Positions 56,457-64,000 of a stretch of 64,000 bases of DNA are shown here, in pieces. The notes beneath the pieces are model-generated. The model was not told the origin of the DNA and searched no databases. It worked only from the letters and a program-made list of their open reading frames with translations. Both the position numbers and the translations under genes were made by a program. Position 1 is the stretch's first letter, and each line of letters starts with the position of its first letter. The stretch spans positions 124,001 through 188,000 of the forward strand of contig NZ_OVCN01000004.1 in the NCBI RefSeq assembly GCF_900406815.1, given 5' to 3'. The DNA comes from Acinetobacter haemolyticus (GTDB lineage: Bacteria > Pseudomonadota > Gammaproteobacteria > Pseudomonadales > Moraxellaceae).

Positions 56457-57760
56457 ACCCATCAAATCAATCATCTGCAAAAAATTTGAATCTGCGTGCG
56501 CAGGTGATCAAAACACTTTTGGCTGTTCAAAATGGGCAATCTCTGTCTTCCGTTTTGAATCAACATATCAATCTGGTGTCTGAACGTGACCGTAGTTTAT
56601 ATCACGAGCTTACTTTAGGTTGTTTACGCCAATGGTATTCTTTAAAAGCCATTACCTTACCATTGCTCACCAAACCATTAGACAATGAAGCACTAGAAAG
56701 TTGTTTATATCTTGGTTTATATCAAATTTTATGTACGCGTATTCCTGTACATGCTGCAATTTCAGAAACTGTAAATGCCGCTAAACAACTCGGTTTCGAG
56801 CCAATGAGTGGTTTGGTCAATGCGATTCTGCGTCGTGTTTCACGTGAAACAGATGAATTTGAAACAGCTTTGAATAATGCCCATGGTTTACCAAGTTGGT
56901 TATTCAAACGACTCAAAAAAGATTGGCCTGAGCAAGTAGAGCCACTCTGCCAAGCCTTAAAACAAGTCGCGCCACTGACCCTGCGCGTCAATGAACGCCA
57001 AGTCAGCCGTGACGAATATCTAGATATTTTGGATGAAGAGCAAATCGATGCTCGTGAATGCGAATTTTCTGATGTCGGTATTGTTCTTAGACAAAGTGGC
57101 AACATAACGCTTTTACCAGGTTTCGAAGCAGGTGGATTTTCGGTTCAGGATGAACATGCACAGTTATGTGCCACCCTGTTACCCGATTTAGATGGCAAAG
57201 TTGTGGTCGATGCATGTGCTGCGCCAGGTGGTAAAACCGCACACATCCTTGAGCGCTTTAATCCTAAAAAGCTGATTGCGATTGACCAAGACCCTAAACG
57301 TATTGTTCGTATTGGTGAGAACCTAGAGCGCTTGGCTTTAGATCTAGATAATGTTGAAATTTTAGTTGCTGATGCCACCACGTGGCAGGCGCAAGAACCT
57401 GTCGATTGCATCGTGCTGGATGCTCCGTGTTCTGCAACAGGTGTTATTCGTCGCCATCCAGATATTCGCCTACTCAGACAATCTACTGATATTGCTCAAA
57501 CGGTTGCGTTACAGCAACAAATTTTGCAACAGATGTGGCAACAGCTTAAAGTCGGCGGCACATTGCTCTACATCACCTGCTCAATTTTAAAAGCAGAGAA
57601 TGAACAGCAAATGGAAAATTTCTTGGCAACACATACCGATGCTAAAGAGATCAAAATCACTGCGGATTGGGGGATGGAGCAGATGCATGGTCGTCAGCTT
57701 TTACCTTCTGATCAATCTGGTGATGGTTTTTATTATTGTCGTATCCAGAAAATTGCCTAA
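56453..57760 (+). CDS. rsmB: 16S rRNA (cytosine-967-C5)-methyltransferase
   Basis: It methylates C967 of 16S rRNA. The 435-residue protein has an N-terminal NusB-like RNA-binding domain (about 10-150) and a C-terminal methyltransferase with D-A-C-A-A-P-G-G-K-T (SAM), D-A-P-C-S-A-T-G (motif IV) and the catalytic cysteine in Y-I-T-C-S-I. It is coupled to fmt by a four-base overlap. Confidence 0.96.
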   Translation: MNPSNQSSAKNLNLRAQVIKTLLAVQNGQSLSSVLNQHINLVSERDRSLYHELTLGCLRQWYSLKAITLPLLTKPLDNEALESCLYLGLYQILCTRIPVHAAISETVNAAKQLGFEPMSGLVNAILRRVSRETDEFETALNNAHGLPSWLFKRLKKDWPEQVEPLCQALKQVAPLTLRVNERQVSRDEYLDILDEEQIDARECEFSDVGIVLRQSGNITLLPGFEAGGFSVQDEHAQLCATLLPDLDGKVVVDACAAPGGKTAHILERFNPKKLIAIDQDPKRIVRIGENLERLALDLDNVEILVADATTWQAQEPVDCIVLDAPCSATGVIRRHPDIRLLRQSTDIAQTVALQQQILQQMWQQLKVGGTLLYITCSILKAENEQQMENFLATHTDAKEIKITADWGMEQMHGRQLLPSDQSGDGFYYCRIQKIA

Positions 57761-57768
57761 TACAAACA

Positions 57769-57798
57769 AGAAAGCCATACATCGATGTATGGCTTTCT
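57769..57798. terminator. 30-base perfect palindrome between convergent genes
   Basis: AGAAAGCCATACAT and its exact complement ATGTATGGCTTTCT flank CG. It sits after rsmB and before metS (opposite strand). Neither side has a real T run, so it is a hairpin terminator of the T-poor type. Confidence 0.6.
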
Positions 57799-57818
57799 GA
57801 ATTCTGATCTACGTATTT

Positions 57819-57935
57819 TTATACGCTGTCGTCCTTTTGTTCGGGATGACGCATCAAATGTAGAATTGAGAGCGCCAATCCGCCCCACAATAACGTAATA
57901 GCAACAATCATCATGATTAAAGCTGAACTATTCAT
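57819..57935 (-). CDS. metS: MetS-like small subunit of a methionine/alanine importer
   Basis: This 38-residue peptide starts M-N-S-S-A-L-I-M-M-I-V-A and has one transmembrane helix (about 6-26) followed by a polar tail ending E-Q-K-D-D-S-V. Composition and position directly downstream of an NSS transporter gene match the MetS subunit that MetP needs for methionine uptake in Corynebacterium. AGGAG (57942-57946) overlaps the transporter's stop codon, so translation is coupled. Confidence 0.85.
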   Translation of the reverse strand: MNSSALIMMIVAITLLWGGLALSILHLMRHPEQKDDSV

Positions 57936-57944
57936 TCTAATCTC

Positions 57945-59423
57945 CTAGCGATTCTTTAAGCTGCTCATAAACAACGCACCGATTGCGCAGAATAAGATAC
58001 AACCCCAACCAAACCAAAGCTGTAAGCTCATTGCATAATCACCATAACCTTTTTGCAATAAAGCACTTAATGCAAGACCCAGTGTTGAAATCAAAACTGC
58101 TGGCGTCACGATTGTTAACGTAAGCTCCCAAACTGGACCAAGATGTACAGTTGAAACACGATTAACATGCTGCTCCAATTGTTTCATCAATGAGCGCTTG
58201 AACCATGAAACCATGATGATTGACACTAAGGCACCCGAAACAATACCTAAGTTATTGATGAAATGATCGATGATATCGACGAGCTTAATCGCATTGGCAC
58301 TTGAGAATAAGAAAATCGAAACGGCCCCAGTACCACCACCAATGATCGTAACGGCTTTTGCACGGCTCCAATTCAATTTGTCCTGCATCGCAGAAATTGG
58401 CACCTGTAAGATACTTACCATTGAGGATACGCCCGCTACAAACAGCGAGGCGAAGAATAAAACCCCGAACAACTCAGCCCCTGCACCCAAGCTCGAAATG
58501 ATCTTTGGAAATGCAATAAACGCTAAGCCAATCCCGCCACTTACCACATCTTGAACGCTTGTGCCTGCCGCATGTGCCATAAAGCCTAACGCCGCGAAAA
58601 CACCAATACCCGCTAAGATTTCAAACGATGAGTTAGCGAAACCGACAACTAGGCCAGAACCCGTCAAATTGGTTTTTGGTTTCAGATAAGACGCATAGGT
58701 CACCATGATCCCAAATCCAATCGACAAGGAAAAGAAGATATGACCATAAGCAGCCAACCAAACTTTATAGTTCTTCATCGCTTCCCAGTTTGGGGTGAAG
58801 AATGCATTCAGACCATCTACCGCACCAGGTAAACGTAATGCTTGGATAACCAAAACACCAAACAAGACAAGTAAGATCGGCATGAAAATACGGTTAGCAA
58901 GCTCAACCCCTTTTCGTACACCACCATACAAAATGAATAGTACTAAAGCCCACACCCCGATCAACGGCCAAAATAAATGACTGATAAAGGTCATATCAAA
59001 GCCTGAAGATTGTGAAGTCGCTAAAAAGTTACTAAAGAAGAAGCTTTCTGGGTCTGTGCCCCAGCTTTGACCGAAAGAGAAATAAATATAACTCCCTGCC
59101 CACGTCAGTACACTGGCGTAATACAAGGCAATCACGATACACACACAAGCTTGCCACCACCCCAAAGGTTCTGCTGGCTTGCTGAGCTGTTGATACGCTT
59201 TTGGTGGGGCACCGTTGCTACGATGACCCACGGCATAGTCTAAAAATAACAACGGTAAACCCGCTGTTAACAATGCAACCAAATAAGGGATCAAAAACGC
59301 ACCACCGCCGTTCTCATATGCAACATAAGGGAATCGCCAAATGTTTCCTAATCCGATCGCCGAACCGATTGCGGCAATAATAAAACCTGATCGCGCCGAC
59401 CAGTGCTCACGAGTATCTGTCAT
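57945..59423 (-). CDS. metP: Sodium-dependent methionine/alanine transporter (NSS family)
   Basis: This 492-residue protein has 12 hydrophobic segments and the NSS hallmark G-S-A-I-G-L-G-N-I-W-R-F-P-Y near residue 16-29, which forms the sodium and amino acid site, plus G-G-G-A-F-L-I-P-Y. The small metS gene follows immediately and supports MetP as the name. Substrates could also include other neutral amino acids. A promoter lies at 59473-59500. Confidence 0.87.
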   Translation of the reverse strand: MTDTREHWSARSGFIIAAIGSAIGLGNIWRFPYVAYENGGGAFLIPYLVALLTAGLPLLFLDYAVGHRSNGAPPKAYQQLSKPAEPLGWWQACVCIVIALYYASVLTWAGSYIYFSFGQSWGTDPESFFFSNFLATSQSSGFDMTFISHLFWPLIGVWALVLFILYGGVRKGVELANRIFMPILLVLFGVLVIQALRLPGAVDGLNAFFTPNWEAMKNYKVWLAAYGHIFFSLSIGFGIMVTYASYLKPKTNLTGSGLVVGFANSSFEILAGIGVFAALGFMAHAAGTSVQDVVSGGIGLAFIAFPKIISSLGAGAELFGVLFFASLFVAGVSSMVSILQVPISAMQDKLNWSRAKAVTIIGGGTGAVSIFLFSSANAIKLVDIIDHFINNLGIVSGALVSIIMVSWFKRSLMKQLEQHVNRVSTVHLGPVWELTLTIVTPAVLISTLGLALSALLQKGYGDYAMSLQLWFGWGCILFCAIGALFMSSLKNR

Positions 59424-59791
59424 AAAAATAACCTAATCCTAAGGTAACTTTCGATGCTGCTGTTCTCTGATTGTTATACTGCTAGCAAAAAAAGTACCAA
59501 TACAAATCCTATTATTGTTTGAACTAGAAAAAACCTTTTGAGTTTTATTTTCTTGTCTCCAAACCAGTAAAAATTAGAAAATCTTTCCTTAAAAAATTTC
59601 ACTAATTTTTACCCGTTGATGATTGAACAATACCCTTTTTTATTTATTTTTACTGTAAATTCTGCAAAAAAAATCTGCCGTTCATCGCTAATTCCGACAC
59701 AATTGTTTATTTTTCAGCTGAATCGAGGAGATGGCTTTAAATTTATCAGTTGATTGAAAACTTAAGCCACGCCTCCTCTATTTACAGGCAT
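59424..59791. other. Intergenic region upstream of metP
   Basis: This gap holds no convincing gene. It is very AT-rich between 59515 and 59690. Only the metP promoter near its left end could be recognised, and no riboswitch-like conserved block was seen. Confidence 0.5.
59473..59500 (-). promoter_or_regulatory. Candidate metP promoter
   Basis: On the minus strand TTGGTA (59495-59500) and TATAAC (59473-59478) are 16 bases apart, about 50 bases before the metP start. Confidence 0.5.
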
Positions 59792-60364
59792 TTAGTTTTT
59801 GATTCGATAATGCCCAGTGATCTTATACTGAAATAAAATATCGGATTCTTCCGTACCGCGACCGATATTATGCAAAATTAATGGTGTTTTCTGTAGAAAG
59901 CTTTTTTTGTCCGAGACTATACCAATGTGTACCAATCCTTGACCTAAATCCCAAGTAACAATATCTCCAGCACGATATTGTTGGTCAGTGATTCGATAAC
60001 CTTTTCGCTGGAAATAGGTTGCAATGTTGGGCACTCGCCGATGATCGATATTTTTATCGGGTGCTTTGAGTCCCCATTTATTTGGATACACGCTGAAATG
60101 CTTACGCATGTCCTCATGTATACGTTGTTGTAAATCGATGCCCTGCTGTCGGAGTGCTCGTACAACCACGTCAGTACATACCCCTTTGATCAGTGGAACG
60201 TCGCCCATGGGATAATCCAAACGGGTGTAGGCGGGATCATAATATTGAGTAACCCCGATTTGTTTTCTGGCATCGGTTACAAGCTGCTGAGAGGAAAATG
60301 CCGATACAGACATGCTCCATGCTAGGCAAATGGTCAGTAAAATTGGTTTCCACAATCTCATCAT
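59792..60364 (-). CDS. DUF1287 exported NlpC/P60-like protein
   Basis: This 190-residue precursor has an N-terminal signal peptide (cleaved near S-V-S-A-F, about 22) and the DUF1287 (YijF-like) domain. Cys63 in K-G-V-C-T-D-V-V and the histidine in G-L-V-H-I-G-I-V-S-D match the Cys-His dyad of NlpC/P60-type papain-like folds. It may act on peptidoglycan or another amide bond in the periplasm; function is not established. It overlaps the aldehyde dehydrogenase stop (ATGA). Confidence 0.85.
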   Translation of the reverse strand: MMRLWKPILLTICLAWSMSVSAFSSQQLVTDARKQIGVTQYYDPAYTRLDYPMGDVPLIKGVCTDVVVRALRQQGIDLQQRIHEDMRKHFSVYPNKWGLKAPDKNIDHRRVPNIATYFQRKGYRITDQQYRAGDIVTWDLGQGLVHIGIVSDKKSFLQKTPLILHNIGRGTEESDILFQYKITGHYRIKN

Positions 60365-61809
60365 AATGTCTCTTTAATCACCAGTAAGCGCTCTTCTTGC
60401 ATATCACAAATTGCAGCATGAATCCCCTCACGCCCCAAACCAGAATCTTTCACGCCGCCATAGGGCATATTGTCAACGCGAAAGGTGGGAACGTCATTGA
60501 TAATTACCCCACCTACATGTAAATGATCCCAAGCGTACAGCATATGATTTAGGCGTTGGGTATAGACACCTGCTTGTAAACCAAAACGACTTTGATTAAT
60601 GGTCGCAATGCCCTGCTCAAAGGTTTTAAATTTTTCTAAAATTGCGACGGGACCAAAGGCTTCATCTTTATAAATCTCAAGCTTGGCATCAACATTTTCC
60701 AGCAATGTGGGTTCCAGTAAAACACCTTGCAGATTTCCGCCGATCAGTATCTTTGCTCCTTTCTTCTCTGCCTTATCGATCCACTTTTTGAGACGAGTTG
60801 CTTCTGCTGCCTTGATCATTGGACCCACCAATGTGGTAGATAAGCTTGGGTCATCCGCTTTGATCTTTTTCAGTTTTGCCAATAATTTCTTTTTCACTTC
60901 GGCATAAATATCAGCATGTATTAAGATACGCTGCACACTAATACAAATCTGACCTGCATGCCCATAAGCCGCGCTCACTAAGCGGTCAATCAAAGCATCA
61001 TCGACCAATGTATCTGCATCAATGAGTACCGCGGCATTGCCTCCTAGTTCTAAAGTCACCTTCTTGCGACCTGCACGCGCTTTCATATCCCAACCCACCT
61101 GATCAGAACCTGTAAAGCTCAGCATTTTAAAACGATCATCGGTCACTAAAATATCTGCAGCTTGTCGTTCACAAGGCAATATAGACCAAGCGCCTTTCGG
61201 TAAGTCCGTCTCTGCCAGTACTTCGGCAATTTTCAACGCACTAATCGGCGTTAAACTCGCAGGTTTCAGTACGAATGGACAACCTGCAGCAATAGCTGGG
61301 GCAATTTTATGTGCAACTAAATTCAGTGGAAAATTAAACGGACTAATGAGAGATACAGCACCAATCGGTACTTGCTTGACCATACCACGATAGCGTGCTG
61401 CTGCGGGCGTAACAGCCAAAGGTAACACACGTCCCTCATCGATTTGAGTGACTGCATCCGCTGCCAACTGAAAAGTATTAATCAAACGTTCCACCTCTGC
61501 ACTTGCTGCATTGCGTGGTTTGCCGCCTTCAGCAATTAAAATTTCAGTCAATTCATCACGTAATTCATTAAATCGTTTCACACAATGCAGTAAGATTTTT
61601 TGCTTTTGATACGGTTTTAATGCGGCCATCTCTACTTCAGCTTTGACTGAGGCTACGATTGCTTTTTCTAGCACTTTGTCATCTGCCACAGCAACACGAG
61701 CAAAAACGGTCTGCTGATATTTATTCTGAACCTCTAGCCACTGCCCTGTACTCACCGCTTTACCCGCCACATACAGTGGATAATCCTTCACATTTTCTAG
61801 CTCTGTCAT
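60361..61809 (-). CDS. NAD(P)-dependent aldehyde dehydrogenase
   Basis: This 482-residue ALDH-superfamily protein has Glu254 (T-L-E-L-G-G-N) and the nucleophile Cys289 (G-H-A-G-Q-I-C-I), with the cofactor motif F-T-G-S-D-Q-V-G. It resembles the lactaldehyde/glyceraldehyde/phosphonoacetaldehyde branch; the exact substrate cannot be read from sequence. It is first of a two-gene unit with the DUF1287 gene, an unusual partner. Confidence 0.9.
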   Translation of the reverse strand: MTELENVKDYPLYVAGKAVSTGQWLEVQNKYQQTVFARVAVADDKVLEKAIVASVKAEVEMAALKPYQKQKILLHCVKRFNELRDELTEILIAEGGKPRNAASAEVERLINTFQLAADAVTQIDEGRVLPLAVTPAAARYRGMVKQVPIGAVSLISPFNFPLNLVAHKIAPAIAAGCPFVLKPASLTPISALKIAEVLAETDLPKGAWSILPCERQAADILVTDDRFKMLSFTGSDQVGWDMKARAGRKKVTLELGGNAAVLIDADTLVDDALIDRLVSAAYGHAGQICISVQRILIHADIYAEVKKKLLAKLKKIKADDPSLSTTLVGPMIKAAEATRLKKWIDKAEKKGAKILIGGNLQGVLLEPTLLENVDAKLEIYKDEAFGPVAILEKFKTFEQGIATINQSRFGLQAGVYTQRLNHMLYAWDHLHVGGVIINDVPTFRVDNMPYGGVKDSGLGREGIHAAICDMQEERLLVIKETL

Positions 61810-61939
61810 TGTTGTTGTCTCTTTGCAAAAAATTAAAAATAGACTACTGCATCTTTACCTTGTTCACTATATGATGCGCCCAATCACAGATGAATTCACA
61901 ACAATTCATTACGCTTTTGATATGAATTAGGACAATACG

Positions 61940-62692
61940 ATGAAAAAATTAAAAATATCAATCTTGGCTTTAGGGACAAGTCTTTGTGGTCTAGCACAAG
62001 CAGATGTGATGGGTGTTAAAGCAGATGCGAGCTACTGGTTTTATGATGGAAAAGCTCAGGTTAAGCCAAATAATATAAGCTCTCTATCGAATCATATAGG
62101 TGCAGATAGTCTTTTATTAGATCCATATGCGGGTTATAGAGAATATGATTTAGAGCGCAAAGGTTCAGCTCAGATATCTCTTGCATTTGAACACCCAATT
62201 CCATTGATTCCAAATGCAAAGATTCGCTATGTGAATCTAAAATCACAAACTGAAAAAGAAGTCGCGGGCCAACCGATTTATGATCTCGATATCGATCATA
62301 CCGATTTTATTTTATATTATGAGGTCTTAGACAATATCGTCGATGCAGATGTCGGTTTAGGGGCAACCACTTTAAATGGTCATGTTCAAACCTTATCTGC
62401 AAGCAAAACAGATATTGATAAAACCGTTCCTGTGATCTATGGATCCGCAGGGGTCAAGCTACCATTTACAGGTCTCAGCGCTAAAGGCGAGCTGTTATAT
62501 AGCAACTTCAACGACACAAAAATCACCGATGCTCAAGCCGAACTACAATATAATTTTATTGATAATCTACTGGTCGATGTCGGCCTAAAAGCAGGCTATC
62601 GTGTCTTAGATATTAAATTGGATGACTACAAAAAAAATGATCTCAAATTTGATTTCAAAGGACCTTATATCGGGATCGACATTCACTTCTAA
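61940..62692 (+). CDS. TIGR04219-like outer-membrane beta-barrel protein
   Basis: This 250-residue precursor has a signal peptide cleaved near A-Q-A (about 21), then alternating amphipathic strands and a terminal aromatic residue (D-I-H-F), the beta-barrel assembly signal. The D-V-M-G-V-K-A-D-A-S-Y-W start of the mature protein fits the TIGR04219 outer-membrane family. Function is unknown. AGGAC precedes the ATG; it is followed by a terminator. Confidence 0.85.
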   Translation: MKKLKISILALGTSLCGLAQADVMGVKADASYWFYDGKAQVKPNNISSLSNHIGADSLLLDPYAGYREYDLERKGSAQISLAFEHPIPLIPNAKIRYVNLKSQTEKEVAGQPIYDLDIDHTDFILYYEVLDNIVDADVGLGATTLNGHVQTLSASKTDIDKTVPVIYGSAGVKLPFTGLSAKGELLYSNFNDTKITDAQAELQYNFIDNLLVDVGLKAGYRVLDIKLDDYKKNDLKFDFKGPYIGIDIHF

Positions 62693-62706
62693 TATTGAAT
62701 AGCGCA

Positions 62707-62740
62707 TAAAAAAGCCCTGAATCACTCAGGGCTTTTTTTA
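62707..62740. terminator. Bidirectional terminator
   Basis: AAGCCCTGA (62712-62720) and TCAGGGCTT (62726-62734) with A6 and T7 flanks, between the barrel gene and the convergent SLC13 gene. Confidence 0.9.
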
Positions 62741-62741
62741 T

Positions 62742-64000
62742 TTATAATTGAATTGGAAATACCAACAGCAGCAGTAGCACCGTAATAGCCCCGATAAAAA
62801 TATTCATCGGTAAACCCACCTTGATGAAATCACTAAAACGATAATTTCCTGGCCCTAATACCATCAAGTTGGTTTGATAACCCAGAGGGGTCGCAAAACT
62901 TGCCGAAGCCGCCATCATAATCGCAAATACAAATGGAATCGGATTTAAATTCGCCTGTTCAGTAATGGCAAGTACAATCGGCAAAGTCAACAAAGCGGCT
63001 GCGTTATTGGTGATCACTTCAGTTAATAGGGAGACAAAGAAATACGTCAAAATCAGCAATAAAATCGCCTCGCCAGCACTAAAATGCACGATGAATTGTG
63101 CCAGCATCTCAGCAACGCCTGTCTTCTCTAAAGCAGTACCCAAAGCAAATGACGCCGCAATGGTTAAAATAACCGTCAAATCTAAACTTTTCTCAGCTTG
63201 TTTCACCGTCAAACAACGGCAAGCGAGCATCGCACCTGCAGCCAATAATGCTGCATTTAGCATACTCAACACACCAAAACCTGCCGCAGTTACAGCCGCT
63301 AGTAAAATCCCCCAAGACAATAATGCTTTGTCATGTTGCAATGGTTCATGATCTAACTCATTTACCAATAGAAAATCTTTATTGTATTTTTGACGTGTTA
63401 CAAAGGCTGGACGGGCTTCCAATAGCAGCGTATCTCCCGCCTGTAATTTGATATTACCCAAACCACCTTTTAAACGTTCACCATTACGTGCTACAGCCAA
63501 TACAACTGCGCCATAACGATTACGGAACTTGGAGTCGCGAATGGCACTTCCAATCGCATCACAGTGAGGAGATACCACAGCTTCAACCAATCGGCGACCT
63601 GCATGTGTTTCTTCTAAGGCCGACTTTTCATCAATACTATCTGGTGCGACTAAACCATGAATTTTTAATAATTCAGTAATCGCCTCAGTGTCCCCTGCAA
63701 AAACGAGACGATCATTGCCAAATAAAATTTCATCTGAAGAAACTGCTGATAAAACCGTTTGTTGACGTTCAATTTCGACCAGATAGACCCGTTTTAAACT
63801 TCTGAGACCTGCTGCTGCAACCGATTGCCCCACCAATGGCCCATTCGGGCTGACAATCACTTCTAAAGTAAACTCTCGCAGATTGGAAAACACATTTTGC
63901 TCTTGATGATTTGGCAATAACTTGGGTGCAAACCAATACATGATAAACATACCAATGATCGCAACAGGTAAGCCAATAATCGTGATATCAAATATCCCAA
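62742..64000 (-). CDS. SLC13-family permease with TrkA-C domains, cut by the right edge
   Basis: The visible 419 residues are the C-terminal two thirds of a DASS/SLC13 permease. Two RCK/TrkA-C domains (roughly residues 35-120 and 130-205 of the visible part) are followed by six or so hydrophobic segments, including the S-L-L-T-E-V-I-T-N-N-A-A-A-L-L segment of the family's SNT motif. The frame stays open to base 64000, so the N-terminal helices lie outside the window. An internal ATG at 63950 is not the true start. The substrate may be sulfate or a dicarboxylate. Confidence 0.9.
   Translation of the reverse strand, partial: GIFDITIIGLPVAIIGMFIMYWFAPKLLPNHQEQNVFSNLREFTLEVIVSPNGPLVGQSVAAAGLRSLKRVYLVEIERQQTVLSAVSSDEILFGNDRLVFAGDTEAITELLKIHGLVAPDSIDEKSALEETHAGRRLVEAVVSPHCDAIGSAIRDSKFRNRYGAVVLAVARNGERLKGGLGNIKLQAGDTLLLEARPAFVTRQKYNKDFLLVNELDHEPLQHDKALLSWGILLAAVTAAGFGVLSMLNAALLAAGAMLACRCLTVKQAEKSLDLTVILTIAASFALGTALEKTGVAEMLAQFIVHFSAGEAILLLILTYFFVSLLTEVITNNAAALLTLPIVLAITEQANLNPIPFVFAIMMAASASFATPLGYQTNLMVLGPGNYRFSDFIKVGLPMNIFIGAITVLLLLLVFPIQL

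Overview
The window looks like chromosomal DNA of an Acinetobacter species or a close Moraxellaceae relative. This rests on the AT-rich base composition, several recognisable gene orders (psd with a rhodanese; ribBA-ribH-nusB-thiL-pgpA-glmU-glmS; dapA-bamC-like-purC), a class C beta-lactamase resembling the ADC family, and the styles of the encoded proteins. Species is not assigned. No rRNA, tRNA, CRISPR array, IS element or prophage was seen.

Layout. (1) 1-2700 is an AT-rich accessory cassette: a leftward cluster (an unrecognised 304-residue protein, an 82-residue protein built from two repeats, and a third gene cut by the window edge) divergent from a rightward Xre repressor plus ImmA/IrrE-type metallopeptidase pair, with shared 9-bp boxes in the promoter gap. 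(2) 2.9-10.5 kb is housekeeping: psd, a rhodanese, pncB, dtd, an SCP2-domain protein, a small membrane protein, serB and an AhpA-like membrane protein. (3) 10.7-17.5 kb is a long rightward run: ribBA, ribH, nusB, thiL, pgpA, glmU, glmS (riboflavin, transcription antitermination, thiamine, phospholipid and amino-sugar synthesis). (4) 17.5-19.6 kb holds a YitT-like membrane protein, an Lrp-type regulator and pncA. (5) 19.9-22.2 kb is dapA, a bamC-like lipoprotein gene and purC. (6) 22.2-26.9 kb runs leftward: a PQQ-type sugar dehydrogenase lipoprotein, an ADC-like AmpC, rarA and a yddG-like exporter. (7) 27-32.4 kb holds DNA repair (mutY, tag), hydrolases, an M23 lipoprotein and an alcohol dehydrogenase. 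(8) 32.4-37.3 kb holds regulators (MocR, LysR) with an aldo/keto reductase and an MFS exporter. (9) 37.4-40.7 kb is a START-domain protein, dapB, dnaJ and a membrane protein. (10) 40.8-45.8 kb is an RND efflux pump pair divergent from its TetR regulator, with a large palindromic operator between them. (11) 45.9-64 kb holds ppc, a uracil/xanthine permease, a LysR/TauE pair, a DsbA-like protein, ilvD, fmt-rsmB, a metP-metS importer, an aldehyde dehydrogenase with a DUF1287 protein, an outer-membrane barrel protein and the C-terminal part of an SLC13 permease cut by the right edge.

Two very small real genes were found by direct reading: a DUF1328-type membrane peptide (27614-27772) and a MetS subunit (57819-57935). 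The best candidate for an undescribed system is the divergent cassette at the left end. Its architecture (repressor plus repressor-cleaving protease controlling a divergent operon of unknown proteins) suggests an inducible, possibly defence-like or stress-triggered module, but its function cannot be read from sequence alone.
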